12,950 nucleotides of DNA from Verrucomicrobiota bacterium (lineage in GTDB: Bacteria > Verrucomicrobiota > Verrucomicrobiia > Methylacidiphilales > Verrucolacustridaceae): contig RGGS01000012.1 in assembly GCA_010024525.1 (NCBI GenBank), forward strand, positions 1 through 12,950. Reading direction: 5' to 3'. The notes beneath the pieces were generated by a model. The model was not told the DNA's origin, did not search any database, and was given only the letters and a program-made list of their open reading frames with translations. Shown here one piece after another: positions 5,625-12,290 of this stretch. Each line of letters opens with the position of its first letter. Positions within the stretch are counted from its first letter, which is position 1. Both the position numbers and the translations under genes were made by a program.

Positions 5625-7142
5625 TCAGCGAACCGAATTCAACGATCGAATTGAATCCTCGTTGGCGCCTGACCCCGACAAATCCGCGGTGCGGGCTTGG
5701 ACGGTGCGGTAAACTCGATCCCCGACGACCGAGGTATTGATAATTACCAAGGGGGCGTGGGGCTGCACGAGGCCTTGCGCAAGCAGATCCGCGATGACTT
5801 CCTGAATCATAGTTTCCCGCTCGGTTCGATCAAAGGGGAGGCAACGGGCGCGAACACCATAGTGGAGGGCAAGTTGCCGTGCGAGCGAAGGAGTCGGGGT
5901 AAAGGCATAGATAGGGGAGACGCGGGGACGGAGGGCGGCGGCGACGCGGGCCATCCGACCGGAGCGGGTGAAGAGAAGGATGCCCTGGGCCCCGAGTTGG
6001 TTGGCCAGATGGACGCCTGAGGAAACGATGCCATCCGCTTCGCCTTCGGGGTGAATTTCTTTTTCGTATCCGATGGATCCAGAGCGTTCGATCCGGCGGG
6101 CGACCCGATCCATGACTTCAAGGCACGCGCGGGGATAGTTTCCGGTGGCGGTTTCACCTGACAGCATGATGGCGTCCGTTCCCTCAAAGACCGCATTCGA
6201 GACATCGGTAATTTCCGCCCGGGTGGGGAGGGGGTTGGAGATCATGCTTTCGAGCATGTGGGTGGCGACGATCACGGGTTTCATGGAGGCAATGCACTGT
6301 TTGACAATCCGACGCTGGATGATGGGCAGTTCCTCGTACGGGCACTCCACCCCAAGGTCGCCCCGGGCCACCATGATGGCATCGGCGGCAGAGATGATGC
6401 CGAGGATGTTCTTCACCGCGAGTTGGTCCTCGATCTTGGCGATGATTTTGACCTCTTGGCCCTGATGACGGTCGAGAAAAGAGCGAAGGGCCATGACGTC
6501 ATCCGGGTCACGAACGAAAGAAAGTGCCACCCAATCAATTCCCGCTTTGAGCCCGACCAGGAGGTCGGCGGAATCTTTTTCGGTGATGGCGGGCAGATTC
6601 ACCCGGATGCCGGGCAGATTGATGTGACGACGGTCGCCCAGAGTGCCTGCGGTTAAAACGCGACAGTGCAGGGAGGTGCTGTCTTTTCTGACGACTTCGA
6701 GATGAATGACGCCGTTGTCCACCAGGAGTTTCTGCCCCGGGGCAAGATCGTGAACGAGGTCGGGGTAGTTGACGGGAATGGCAGGAGCGGGGGCCCGGGG
6801 ATCGATCGAGAGGATCAGTTCGTCACCGACCGAAAGTGGACGGGGTTTTCCGATGGTGCCGGTACGAATGGCCGGACCCTGGGTGTCGAGAAGGAGAGCC
6901 AATTCCTGGCCCCGGTTGGAGGCGAGAGAGCGAATCTTTGGGACGACTTGGCGGACAAAGTCGTGGGAGGCGTGGGACATGTTGAGCCGAAAGATCTCGG
7001 CTCCGCCATCCATCAGTTCGGAAAGGGCGTCGGTATCGGTATGTTTCGGACCGAGGGTGGCGATGAGTTTTGTGCGGCGAACGCGGGGATTTTTGGGGCC
7101 CAAAGGAGCGGAAGGGTGGCCGAGATCCATGGGATGAAACAT
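5625..7142 (-). CDS. pyk: Pyruvate kinase
   Basis: The enzyme converts phosphoenolpyruvate and ADP to pyruvate and ATP, the last step of glycolysis, in the cytoplasm. From ATG 7142 it has 505 residues, slightly above the usual 470-500. Landmarks are RRTKLIATLGP (22-32), FRLNMSHASH (51-60), DTQGPAIRTG (86-95; many homologues have Lys where Ala stands), and the B domain (about 100-185). The active-site segment VKIIAKIED has catalytic K236 and metal ligand E238; MVARGDLGVE has D262; VATHMLESM and PTRAEITDVSNAVFEGTDAIMLSGET complete the A domain. The C domain runs from about 365 to 485. The frame stays open upstream to 7223, but those 27 residues (IPWRRRIRTNFFHD...) come from tRNA-like DNA and are not conserved in the family, so I start at 7142; ATG 7130 is the alternative. 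No Shine-Dalgarno is visible. It is monocistronic and convergent with the PEP-CTERM genes. Confidence 0.95.
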   Translation of the reverse strand: MFHPMDLGHPSAPLGPKNPRVRRTKLIATLGPKHTDTDALSELMDGGAEIFRLNMSHASHDFVRQVVPKIRSLASNRGQELALLLDTQGPAIRTGTIGKPRPLSVGDELILSIDPRAPAPAIPVNYPDLVHDLAPGQKLLVDNGVIHLEVVRKDSTSLHCRVLTAGTLGDRRHINLPGIRVNLPAITEKDSADLLVGLKAGIDWVALSFVRDPDDVMALRSFLDRHQGQEVKIIAKIEDQLAVKNILGIISAADAIMVARGDLGVECPYEELPIIQRRIVKQCIASMKPVIVATHMLESMISNPLPTRAEITDVSNAVFEGTDAIMLSGETATGNYPRACLEVMDRVARRIERSGSIGYEKEIHPEGEADGIVSSGVHLANQLGAQGILLFTRSGRMARVAAALRPRVSPIYAFTPTPSLARQLALHYGVRARCLPFDRTERETMIQEVIADLLAQGLVQPHAPLVIINTSVVGDRVYRTVQARTADLSGSGANEDSIRSLNSVR

Positions 7143-7497
7143 AGAGAAAAGGGGCTCGTCATGAAAGAAGTTGGTTCGAATCCTTCGTCTCCATGGAATT
7201 TCAATAAGAACAAAAAATAACAAACGAGTGCTCCCTGTTCCCCGCGAGGGTGCGTGGCGTCACCTGCCACGGCAGGTGGTTTTGCCTAAACGTTTCATTC
7301 GCAACGGGAGAGCGAGGGATTCATAAAAAACCCGTGAGCTCGAGGGATCCAAGGTTTGTCGCTTTGCATTGGGGAGGTTTGCTGGATCGCGAAAGTCATT
7401 CGGTTCTGGCCTCGTGGGCGGAACCATCCCGAGGATGGTGGGCCTGAGGAATCTAGTGAGGTTTGACTCAGAGGGGTGCGGTAGCAGAGTAGGAGAG
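7143..7497. other. Divergent intergenic region between pyruvate kinase and the repeat protein
   Basis: It should hold both promoters. Besides the hairpin at 7261-7278 it contains ACCATCC-CGA-GGATGGT (7423-7439), a perfect 7-bp hairpin that would lie in the leader of the rightward gene. It also has a tRNA T-arm-like fragment GGTTCGAATCC at 7173-7183. I see no further gene. Confidence 0.5.
7261..7278. other. Perfect 8-bp inverted repeat upstream of pyruvate kinase
   Basis: CACCTGCC-AC-GGCAGGTG is a perfect inverted repeat with a 2-nt centre, 119 bp upstream of the pyruvate kinase start. A short GTTTTG follows on the plus strand. It could be a regulator site or a terminator of an upstream transcript; nothing in the sequence decides. 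Confidence 0.45.
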
Positions 7498-8523
7498 GTG
7501 AAGTTACCGATCAAAATAGTCCCATGGGCTGGAACGGCGGGTGTGGCTTTGGCCGTTGGCTTTGGTTTGGGCAGGGTTACGGCTCCGACAAGCATTCGTC
7601 CTAGCAGCATTGAGGAAGGGGCGAAAGCGGAGGGGATGGAGTCCCAGGAGTCTCGGTCCACCGATGAAAACATTCAGGAAAGTGCGGTCGCGGGGCGCCC
7701 AGGGTCTTCCCTGGACCTGCTCCGGCAAACGCTGGGAATGGGCAACCCAAAGACGCGGGATCGGGAGATGGAAAATGCCCTGAGCCGGGCTTCGCTTGAG
7801 GAGGTAAAAAAAGCCCTCGAGTGGGCCTCCGCTTTGCCGGAAGGCGCCGCCAAACGCGCATTGATGGGCAAGATCATGGAACGGTGGGGGCAGTTGGACG
7901 GGGTGAATGCAGCGGCTTACGGGGAGAAAGTTTTTGCCGAGACGGGGAACCCGCAATTGCTCAAGGACGCCATCCGCGGTTGGGGTCAGACCGATCCGGG
8001 CGGATCCATTCAGTACACCCAGTCGATGGCGGTAAGTGACGGTGTGAAAAGGGACATTGCGAGGGATCTTTTCCGGGATTGGGCGGACCGAAGTCCACAG
8101 GCGGCGGCGGCTTATGCGGCGGCGAACGCAATCGACGTGGGCCGGGGTGGGGTGATGTCACTGATTGCAGATCGGTGGTCGAAACAGGATCCGCAGGCGG
8201 CGGCGAATTGGATGATGACGCTGCCGCAGGGAAGGGATCAGCAACGGGCCTTGGACCAGCTGGTCCAGAACTGGTCGGATCTGAATCTACAGGCGGCGGC
8301 GGATTTTGTGACCCGCCAGCCGGCGGGAGCGAACAAGGATGTGATGGTGGGGACGCTGGCGCGGGAGGTGGCCAAACAGGACACGGCAGCGGCCTTGCAA
8401 TGGGCTTCAACCCTGAGTGATCCGAACATGCAATCGAGAACGGCTTTGTCCTTCATAATTTTGGGCCCTAGATTTTCTGCGGGCAGACAGGTTCGGCGGG
8501 TTGCCCCTGAGGCGAGTGCTTAG
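7498..8523 (+). CDS. Membrane-anchored protein with W...DP.AAA repeats, C-terminus apparently lost
   Basis: From the GTG at 7498 the product has 341 residues; AGGAG lies close upstream. The frame is open to 7369, so GTG 7456 or ATG 7435 are possible. A single hydrophobic segment (about 8-25, IVPWAGTAGVALAVGFGLG) would anchor it, followed by a charged linker (30-70). From about 120 a unit of roughly 33-36 residues is repeated about six times: W..LDGVNAAAY, W.QTDPGGSIQY, WADRSPQAAAAY, WSKQDPQAAANWMMTLPQG, WSDLNLQAAADFVTRQP, and V.KQDTAAALQWASTL. Such alpha-helical repeat proteins are common in Verrucomicrobiota and of unknown function; they may be envelope scaffolds. After SDPNMQSRTALSF the family pattern stops, and an atypical basic tail (ILGPRFSAGRQVRRVAPEASA) leads to the stop, which overlaps the convergent manC stop. 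This suggests a truncation. Confidence 0.75.
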   Translation: MKLPIKIVPWAGTAGVALAVGFGLGRVTAPTSIRPSSIEEGAKAEGMESQESRSTDENIQESAVAGRPGSSLDLLRQTLGMGNPKTRDREMENALSRASLEEVKKALEWASALPEGAAKRALMGKIMERWGQLDGVNAAAYGEKVFAETGNPQLLKDAIRGWGQTDPGGSIQYTQSMAVSDGVKRDIARDLFRDWADRSPQAAAAYAAANAIDVGRGGVMSLIADRWSKQDPQAAANWMMTLPQGRDQQRALDQLVQNWSDLNLQAAADFVTRQPAGANKDVMVGTLAREVAKQDTAAALQWASTLSDPNMQSRTALSFIILGPRFSAGRQVRRVAPEASA

Positions 8524-9590
8524 ATAATATTTTTCGGAAGCAAGGGCATCAGCTTCTTCACCTCCTGCACCTTGTTCTTGGGGCAGACAAGGAGGGCATC
8601 GGGAGTGTCCACCACCACGAGATTTTCCGTGCCTAGCAGAGCGATGGGGCGTCCGCCTTCGGCCAAGGCGAGGGTATGGCGGCTATCCAGGGAGAAAACC
8701 TGACCACGTAACGTGTTGCCTTGCGGGTCGGTGGGTAAATGAGCGGGCAGGGCAGTCCAGGAGCCCACATCGTCCCAGGGGAACAGGGCCTTGAGCGCAA
8801 GAACGGATCTGGCTCCTTCCATGAGGGCGTAATCGACCGAGATTTTGGGCAGTTTGGGAAACTCCCGCTTGAGGTAAGAGGAATAAGAACCGCGCTTGGG
8901 AAATTTTTCGATGAAGCGGGCCAAGGCGGGCTGTTGGCGGCGGGCCTCGGCGAGAAAGGTGGAGGCTTGCCAGACAAAGATGCCGGCGTTCCAAGCGTAC
9001 TGACCGGATTTCAAATAGGTCTTGGCCTTGGCCAAGGAGGGTTTTTCCACAAAGCGACGAACCTGAAAAAAGGGTCCGCCTTTCACCCCGGGCAGAATCT
9101 TGGCCCCCAAATGCAGGTAGCCAAAACCGGTAGCGGGATAAGAAGGCTTGATGCCTAACGTGATAAACGAAGCAGAGCCCGAGGCAGCCCGGGCGGCGGC
9201 CGCCAGTTGAGCTCGAAAAACAGAGGGTTTGCCGATCACTGCATCGGCCGGGAGCAGGGCCAGCACGGCATCCGGATGACGGCGGAGGGCGAGGGCGGTG
9301 GCCAGGGCGGCGGCAGGGGCCGTGTCGCGTTTGGCGGGTTCGGGAATGAGAGAACTTTGGGGGAAGCGGCGCAGGGCGCGACGCACCCCGGAGACCTGCT
9401 CGTGATTGGTGAGAATGAGAAGGTGGGAGGGTTGGGTGGCCAAAGGTTGGATGCGCAGCACCGTTTCCTCGAGGAGGGTTTTGGAGGAGACCAGTTTGAG
9501 AAGATGCTTGGGTTTGGCTTTACGGCTCAGGGGCCAGAAGCGTTCCCCGCTACCTCCGGCCATGATGAACATCAGAAACGGCGAAGCCAT
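8520..9590 (-). CDS. manC: Mannose-1-phosphate guanylyltransferase, single-domain form
   Basis: The enzyme makes GDP-mannose from mannose-1-phosphate and GTP, feeding exopolysaccharide, O-antigen and fucose synthesis. The 356-residue length matches the stand-alone nucleotidyltransferase; the C-terminal isomerase domain of bifunctional enzymes is absent. Seen motifs are the nucleotide-binding signature AGGSGERFWPLSRKAKPKHLL (split here as AGGSGERFWPL and SRKAKPKHLL, residues 11-31), EPAKRDTAPAAALA, LLPADAVI, TLGIKPSYPATGFGYL, RRFVEKP with the downstream YAWNAGIFVW, ISVDYALME and WDDVGSWTAL. The ATG at 9590 places the signature at the normal distance from the N-terminus. Its stop overlaps the stop of the convergent repeat protein by 3 bases. 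A GATTAG hexamer tract lies 8 bp upstream of the start. Confidence 0.93.
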   Translation of the reverse strand: MASPFLMFIMAGGSGERFWPLSRKAKPKHLLKLVSSKTLLEETVLRIQPLATQPSHLLILTNHEQVSGVRRALRRFPQSSLIPEPAKRDTAPAAALATALALRRHPDAVLALLPADAVIGKPSVFRAQLAAAARAASGSASFITLGIKPSYPATGFGYLHLGAKILPGVKGGPFFQVRRFVEKPSLAKAKTYLKSGQYAWNAGIFVWQASTFLAEARRQQPALARFIEKFPKRGSYSSYLKREFPKLPKISVDYALMEGARSVLALKALFPWDDVGSWTALPAHLPTDPQGNTLRGQVFSLDSRHTLALAEGGRPIALLGTENLVVVDTPDALLVCPKNKVQEVKKLMPLLPKNII

Positions 9591-9597
9591 TTATGGA

Positions 9598-9622
9598 GAT
9601 TAGGATTAGGATTAAGATTAGG
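9598..9622. repeat. Four tandem GATTAG-type hexamers
   Basis: The tract is GATTAG, GATTAG, GATTAA, GATTAG, directly upstream of the manC start on its leader strand. Related GATTAAG/GTTTAAG tracts occur at 3389-3410, 3626-3648 and 5511-5533, so this is a recurring local sequence type. Confidence 0.7.
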
Positions 9623-9712
9623 GGAGTTTGAAATTTGTGGCATCGGTGAGGCTGCCCCGACCATGTCAGGGTTGCCCTACCCATTCACCCAAGAATCGGC
9701 TAGGATCGGGGA

Positions 9713-10132
9713 ATGGAAGTTCTCACCGCCTTGATCGCCGATTCGGCGAGCGATTATCAGGGAAAACTTTGTGTCTTGGGTTCATTCGACACGATCTGTG
9801 CCCGGCAGTACCCGGCAGTCCATCCCCATTGTTCGATCGCCTTGCGGCTGCTGTTTCGGACAGGGGATGAGGGGAAGCATACCATCCAGCTTTCGTTCAT
9901 CGATCAGGACGGAAAGAAGATGTTGCCCGATGGGGGTCCGAAGATTGAGTTCACCATGGGGGAACCTCCGGCCCAGGCGTTTTTTTGGAGTCAGAACTTT
10001 ATTTTCAATATTGCGGGATTGAGGTTGCCGGCACCCGGCCAGTACTCGCTGGACGTGGTGTATGACGGGAAGATTGTTTCGAGAATCCCGCTCCAGGGCG
10101 TGCAGTTGCAGCAAGCCACGCCTCAAGGATAA
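9713..10132 (+). CDS. DUF6941-like protein of unknown function
   Basis: The 139-residue product has no signal peptide or membrane segment. Its N-terminal half matches my recollection of the DUF6941 family: MEVLTALIADSA....GKLCVLGSFDTICARQYPAVHPHCSIALRLLF, with the typical G-FDTI-A--PAVHP core. The remainder is a run of probable beta strands (HTIQLSFIDQDGKK, FIFNIAGLRLPAPGQYSLDVVYDGKIVSRIPL), giving an overall beta-sandwich impression. The family has no assigned function. The gene stands alone, divergent from manC with 122 bp between the starts, and is followed by a cluster of REP-like palindromes. The start at ATG 9713 fits the conserved N-terminus. Confidence 0.75.
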   Translation: MEVLTALIADSASDYQGKLCVLGSFDTICARQYPAVHPHCSIALRLLFRTGDEGKHTIQLSFIDQDGKKMLPDGGPKIEFTMGEPPAQAFFWSQNFIFNIAGLRLPAPGQYSLDVVYDGKIVSRIPLQGVQLQQATPQG

Positions 10133-10139
10133 TCGCTTT

Positions 10140-10163
10140 GGCCCCGGCGGAGCGGGGCCCTAC
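10140..10163 (-). repeat. REP-like hairpin, class II
   Basis: On the plus strand GGCCCCG-GCGGAG-CGGGGCC is followed by CTAC. On the minus strand it therefore reads GTAG followed by a 7-bp stem with loop CTCCGC. It is identical to 10222-10245 and lies 7 bp after the DUF6941-like stop. Confidence 0.75.
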
Positions 10164-10195
10164 AGAACGGTTGAGTATCGAATCCTTGAGCCTCT

Positions 10196-10219
10196 GTAGG
10201 GACGCGCTCCGTCGCGTCC
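10196..10219 (+). repeat. REP-like hairpin, class II, inverted and with different stem
   Basis: GTAG is followed by GGACGCG-CTCCGT-CGCGTCC. Loop and head match the class II neighbours, but the stem bases differ on both sides so that pairing is kept. Confidence 0.75.
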
Positions 10220-10221
10220 AA

Positions 10222-10245
10222 GGCCCCGGCGGAGCGGGGCCCTAC
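10222..10245 (-). repeat. REP-like hairpin, class II
   Basis: This is an exact copy of 10140-10163, two bases after the inverted copy at 10196-10219. The two form a head-to-tail inverted pair like the BIMEs of enterobacteria. Confidence 0.75.
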
Positions 10246-10275
10246 CAGCAATTTGGCGGAGAAAGTTCTAGCTAG

Positions 10276-10300
10276 GTAGGGCCTGACCTCCGGGCAGGCC
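10276..10300 (+). repeat. REP-like hairpin, class I
   Basis: GTAG is followed by GGCCTG-ACCTCCGGG-CAGGCC. The same head and nearly the same 9-nt loop occur at 11323-11347, with different but complementary stem bases. Confidence 0.75.
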
Positions 10301-10326
10301 TGTTTGAGGCGAGCGGTGGTGAATGC

Positions 10327-10351
10327 GGCCCGCCGGGACGTCGGGCCCTAC
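10327..10351 (-). repeat. REP-like hairpin, class I, inverted
   Basis: On the minus strand it reads GTAG, GGCCCG, loop ACGTCCCGG, CGGGCC. It forms an inverted pair with 10276-10300 and ends 4 bases before the subtilase stop codon. Confidence 0.75.
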
Positions 10352-10355
10352 CTGG

Positions 10356-11282
10356 TTACCCCTGGATCAACCTCGCCGGGTTCAGGATTCCGCATCCGTA
10401 CAACGGATCGAAACCGTCCGGACCGGCATCCGCGGAGGTGCGGCAGAGGTGTTGAATCAGATCCTGCTGGGTGCGGAGAGGAGTTTTGCCTCCCATTTTA
10501 CGGTGTTTGGCCAGGGCCAGAGCGACCACGCCGGAGACAAAGGGGGTGGCCATGGAAGTGCCGCTAAGAACGGCATAGCCACGGGGCGGATAGCAGGAGG
10601 TGATCTCATCGCCCGGAGCCACCACATCAACCTGACGGCCCCGAGAGGAGAATTGGGAAAGACGTTTTCGGCGGTCGATCGAGCCCACCGCCACCATCTC
10701 GGGGAAGCCGGCGGGGTAGCCCACGGTGTCGAGATCAGGGCCCTCGTTGCCGGCAGCGGTGACGACAAAGATGCCTTTGGAGATGGCGAGGAGAAGCGCT
10801 TGATGAATCTCCTCGTCGGGTTCGGAGCTGCCAAGGCTCATGGAGAGGATGTCAGCTCCCGCGTCTACGGCCCAGCGGATGCCGGCGACAATATCCTGCG
10901 AAGTCCCGGCTCCCTCGTCGTTGAGGACCTTGGCCACGATGATCTTGGCTTCCGGGGCGACTCCGACGATGCCGTGGGCGTTGCGACGGGCCGCGATGAT
11001 GCCGGAGACGTGCGTGCCATGGCCTTGGGCGTCGTAGGCGGCGGAGGGGCTGCGGGTGAAATCGCGGGCCTCGAGGATGGCGGGCTGAAGGTCGGGATGT
11101 TCCAGAGCGATGCCGGTATCGAGCACGCCGACCTTGATGCCTTCGCCTTGGGTCTCTTTCCAGAGGGGCGGGACGCCGAAGAGCTTGAGGCCCCAGTCGA
11201 TGGTCTCGGCGGTGGCCAGCATGACCTTGTCTACTTTGAAGGGAGGTAGACGGTAGATCGGGGAGGGCATGGGCGATTTCAT
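10356..11282 (-). CDS. Subtilisin-like serine peptidase (S8), intracellular type
   Basis: The 308-residue product carries the whole subtilase catalytic set: D55 in VGVLDTGI, H88 in GHGTHVSGI, the oxyanion N179 in TAAGNEG, and S243 in GTSMATPFVSG. There is no signal peptide, no long propeptide and no C-terminal extension, and 308 residues is close to the size of intracellular subtilisins. The short N-terminus IYRLPPFKVDKV precedes GVPPLWKETQGEGIKVGVLDTG and sits where Bacillus intracellular subtilisins carry their inhibitory LIPY segment, so LPPF may play that role. The likely job is cytoplasmic protein turnover or processing of a specific partner. Start ATG 11282 is followed by another Met at residue 5. 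It is bracketed by REP-like palindromes on both sides. Confidence 0.92.
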   Translation of the reverse strand: MKSPMPSPIYRLPPFKVDKVMLATAETIDWGLKLFGVPPLWKETQGEGIKVGVLDTGIALEHPDLQPAILEARDFTRSPSAAYDAQGHGTHVSGIIAARRNAHGIVGVAPEAKIIVAKVLNDEGAGTSQDIVAGIRWAVDAGADILSMSLGSSEPDEEIHQALLLAISKGIFVVTAAGNEGPDLDTVGYPAGFPEMVAVGSIDRRKRLSQFSSRGRQVDVVAPGDEITSCYPPRGYAVLSGTSMATPFVSGVVALALAKHRKMGGKTPLRTQQDLIQHLCRTSADAGPDGFDPLYGCGILNPARLIQG

Positions 11283-11322
11283 AAGCGGCTGGGGTCAGAG
11301 CTCAAACTAAAATTCATGTTTG

Positions 11323-11347
11323 GTAGGGTCCGACCTCAGGGCGGACC
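11323..11347 (+). repeat. REP-like hairpin, class I
   Basis: GTAG is followed by GGTCCG-ACCTCAGGG-CGGACC. A reverse GTAG (CTAC at 11365-11368) follows 17 bp later with a weak stem GGC...GCC before it, which may be a decayed inverted partner. The stop codon of the pseudouridine synthase gene (TAG at 11371-11369) touches this second part. Confidence 0.7.
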
Positions 11348-11368
11348 GTGCTGGCCGTTAAGCCCTAC

Positions 11369-12079
11369 CTATGCAGCGGCATTCCAAATTGCGGCCAAGT
11401 CGTTGGGTAAACCTATCTCTTGATGAATTTCCTCTGAACCTAGAGAGAATGAGAGTTTAGATGAATGAAGGGCATGCCGACCGATATTCTTATTATTTTC
11501 ACTATCTTTATCGATATAGTCAATAAAAAACTGGTCATTCTTGCCGTAAATCTTGTCATTAAGCACAGGAAAACCGAGAAATTCAAAGTGAGCGCGTATT
11601 TGGTGGAGTCTCCCGGTTTTTGGGGACGCCTCGACTAGGCTTACTTTACCGAAATCCGGGTGGGTTCGTTTTTCCAGGGTTTTGTAATCTGTTTGGGCAG
11701 GGTAGGTGCCGGGGATGACGGCTTGGCGGATATAGATACGACTGGGCTGATGTTTGCCCAGCCGGTCGAGGGGTTGATCGACCACGCCTGATGCGGGGGG
11801 GCAACCGTGAACCAGGGCGAGGTAGGATTTATGAATCTCCCGGCGTTGCTGCATTTTTCCCAGGAGGGAGGCGTTTTCCTTCCCCCGAGCCACGAGCAGG
11901 AGGCCGCTGGTTTCTCGGTCGAGCCGACTGACGAGGGAAAGAAATTCCTCGGGATAGTGGTCGCGAAGCCAGTCGATAAGGGTAAAGGTGCCATCGGGCC
12001 GGGTCGGGTGAACCAACCAACCGGCGGGCTTATCCACGATCAGGAAAGAGGGATGATCGAGGATGATGGACGGTTCCAT
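11369..12079 (-). CDS. RluA-family RNA pseudouridine synthase
   Basis: The 236-residue product isomerises uridine to pseudouridine in rRNA or tRNA. It shows the family motifs: LIVDKPAGWLVHP (13-25), SRLDRETSGLLL with the catalytic Asp D54, KSYLALVHG, and GRLHQIRAHFEFLGFPVLNDKIYG (156-179). There is no N-terminal S4 domain, so it resembles the short RluA/TruC-like group; the target site cannot be told from the sequence. The N-terminal two-thirds are GC-rich like the neighbours, but the part encoding about residues 180-215 (NDQFFIDYIDKDSENNKNIGRHALHSSKLSF) is clearly AT-rich. ATG 12079 gives the usual short lead before the first motif. The gene is flanked by palindromes at both ends and has no obvious partner. 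Confidence 0.9.
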   Translation of the reverse strand: MEPSIILDHPSFLIVDKPAGWLVHPTRPDGTFTLIDWLRDHYPEEFLSLVSRLDRETSGLLLVARGKENASLLGKMQQRREIHKSYLALVHGCPPASGVVDQPLDRLGKHQPSRIYIRQAVIPGTYPAQTDYKTLEKRTHPDFGKVSLVEASPKTGRLHQIRAHFEFLGFPVLNDKIYGKNDQFFIDYIDKDSENNKNIGRHALHSSKLSFSLGSEEIHQEIGLPNDLAAIWNAAA

Positions 12080-12173
12080 GAGATGGATTTTGAGGAAATG
12101 TGGGACACAAGCAAGGGTCGGGAGCCGGATGATTTTTAAGGTGAAGTTGAGGATGAACTTTGGAGTATCATGG

Positions 12174-12225
12174 CCACCGGTGGTAAGAATTTTTGGACTA
12201 CAAACCTTAGGTAGGGCGCCCTACC
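12174..12225. repeat. Palindromes between the pseudouridine synthase and Nif3 genes
   Basis: CCACCGGTGG (12174-12183) and GGTAGGGCGCCCTACC (12210-12225) are perfect palindromes. The second is two GTAGGG heads facing each other and looks related to the REP-like family. CAAACC at 12201-12206 and GGTTTG at 12254-12259 form a wider inverted pair around it. Confidence 0.65.
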
Positions 12226-12290
12226 AAAATATCTGGCAAACACCTACCCTGCCGGTTTGTATCGCACCGGTTTTGGGTTAGAAAAAAAAT

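Noticed and set aside
7105..7193. A tRNA gene ending in GGTTCGAATCC...CGTCTCCA
   Set aside because: The T-loop-like sequence and a GGGTGGCCGAG stretch look tRNA-like, but T-stem and acceptor stem do not pair and it overlaps the start of pyruvate kinase. At most a tRNA fragment.
7143..7223. 27-residue N-terminal extension of pyruvate kinase
   Set aside because: The frame is open, but IPWRRRIRTNFFHD is the kind of peptide produced by reading through tRNA-like DNA, and the conserved enzyme starts later.
9598..9622. CRISPR array or telomere-like tract
   Set aside because: Only four short hexamers without spacers; no cas genes nearby.
10323..11249. Long plus-strand frame opposite the subtilase
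   Set aside because: It is a by-product of the GC-rich subtilase codons on the other strand, which carries all catalytic motifs.
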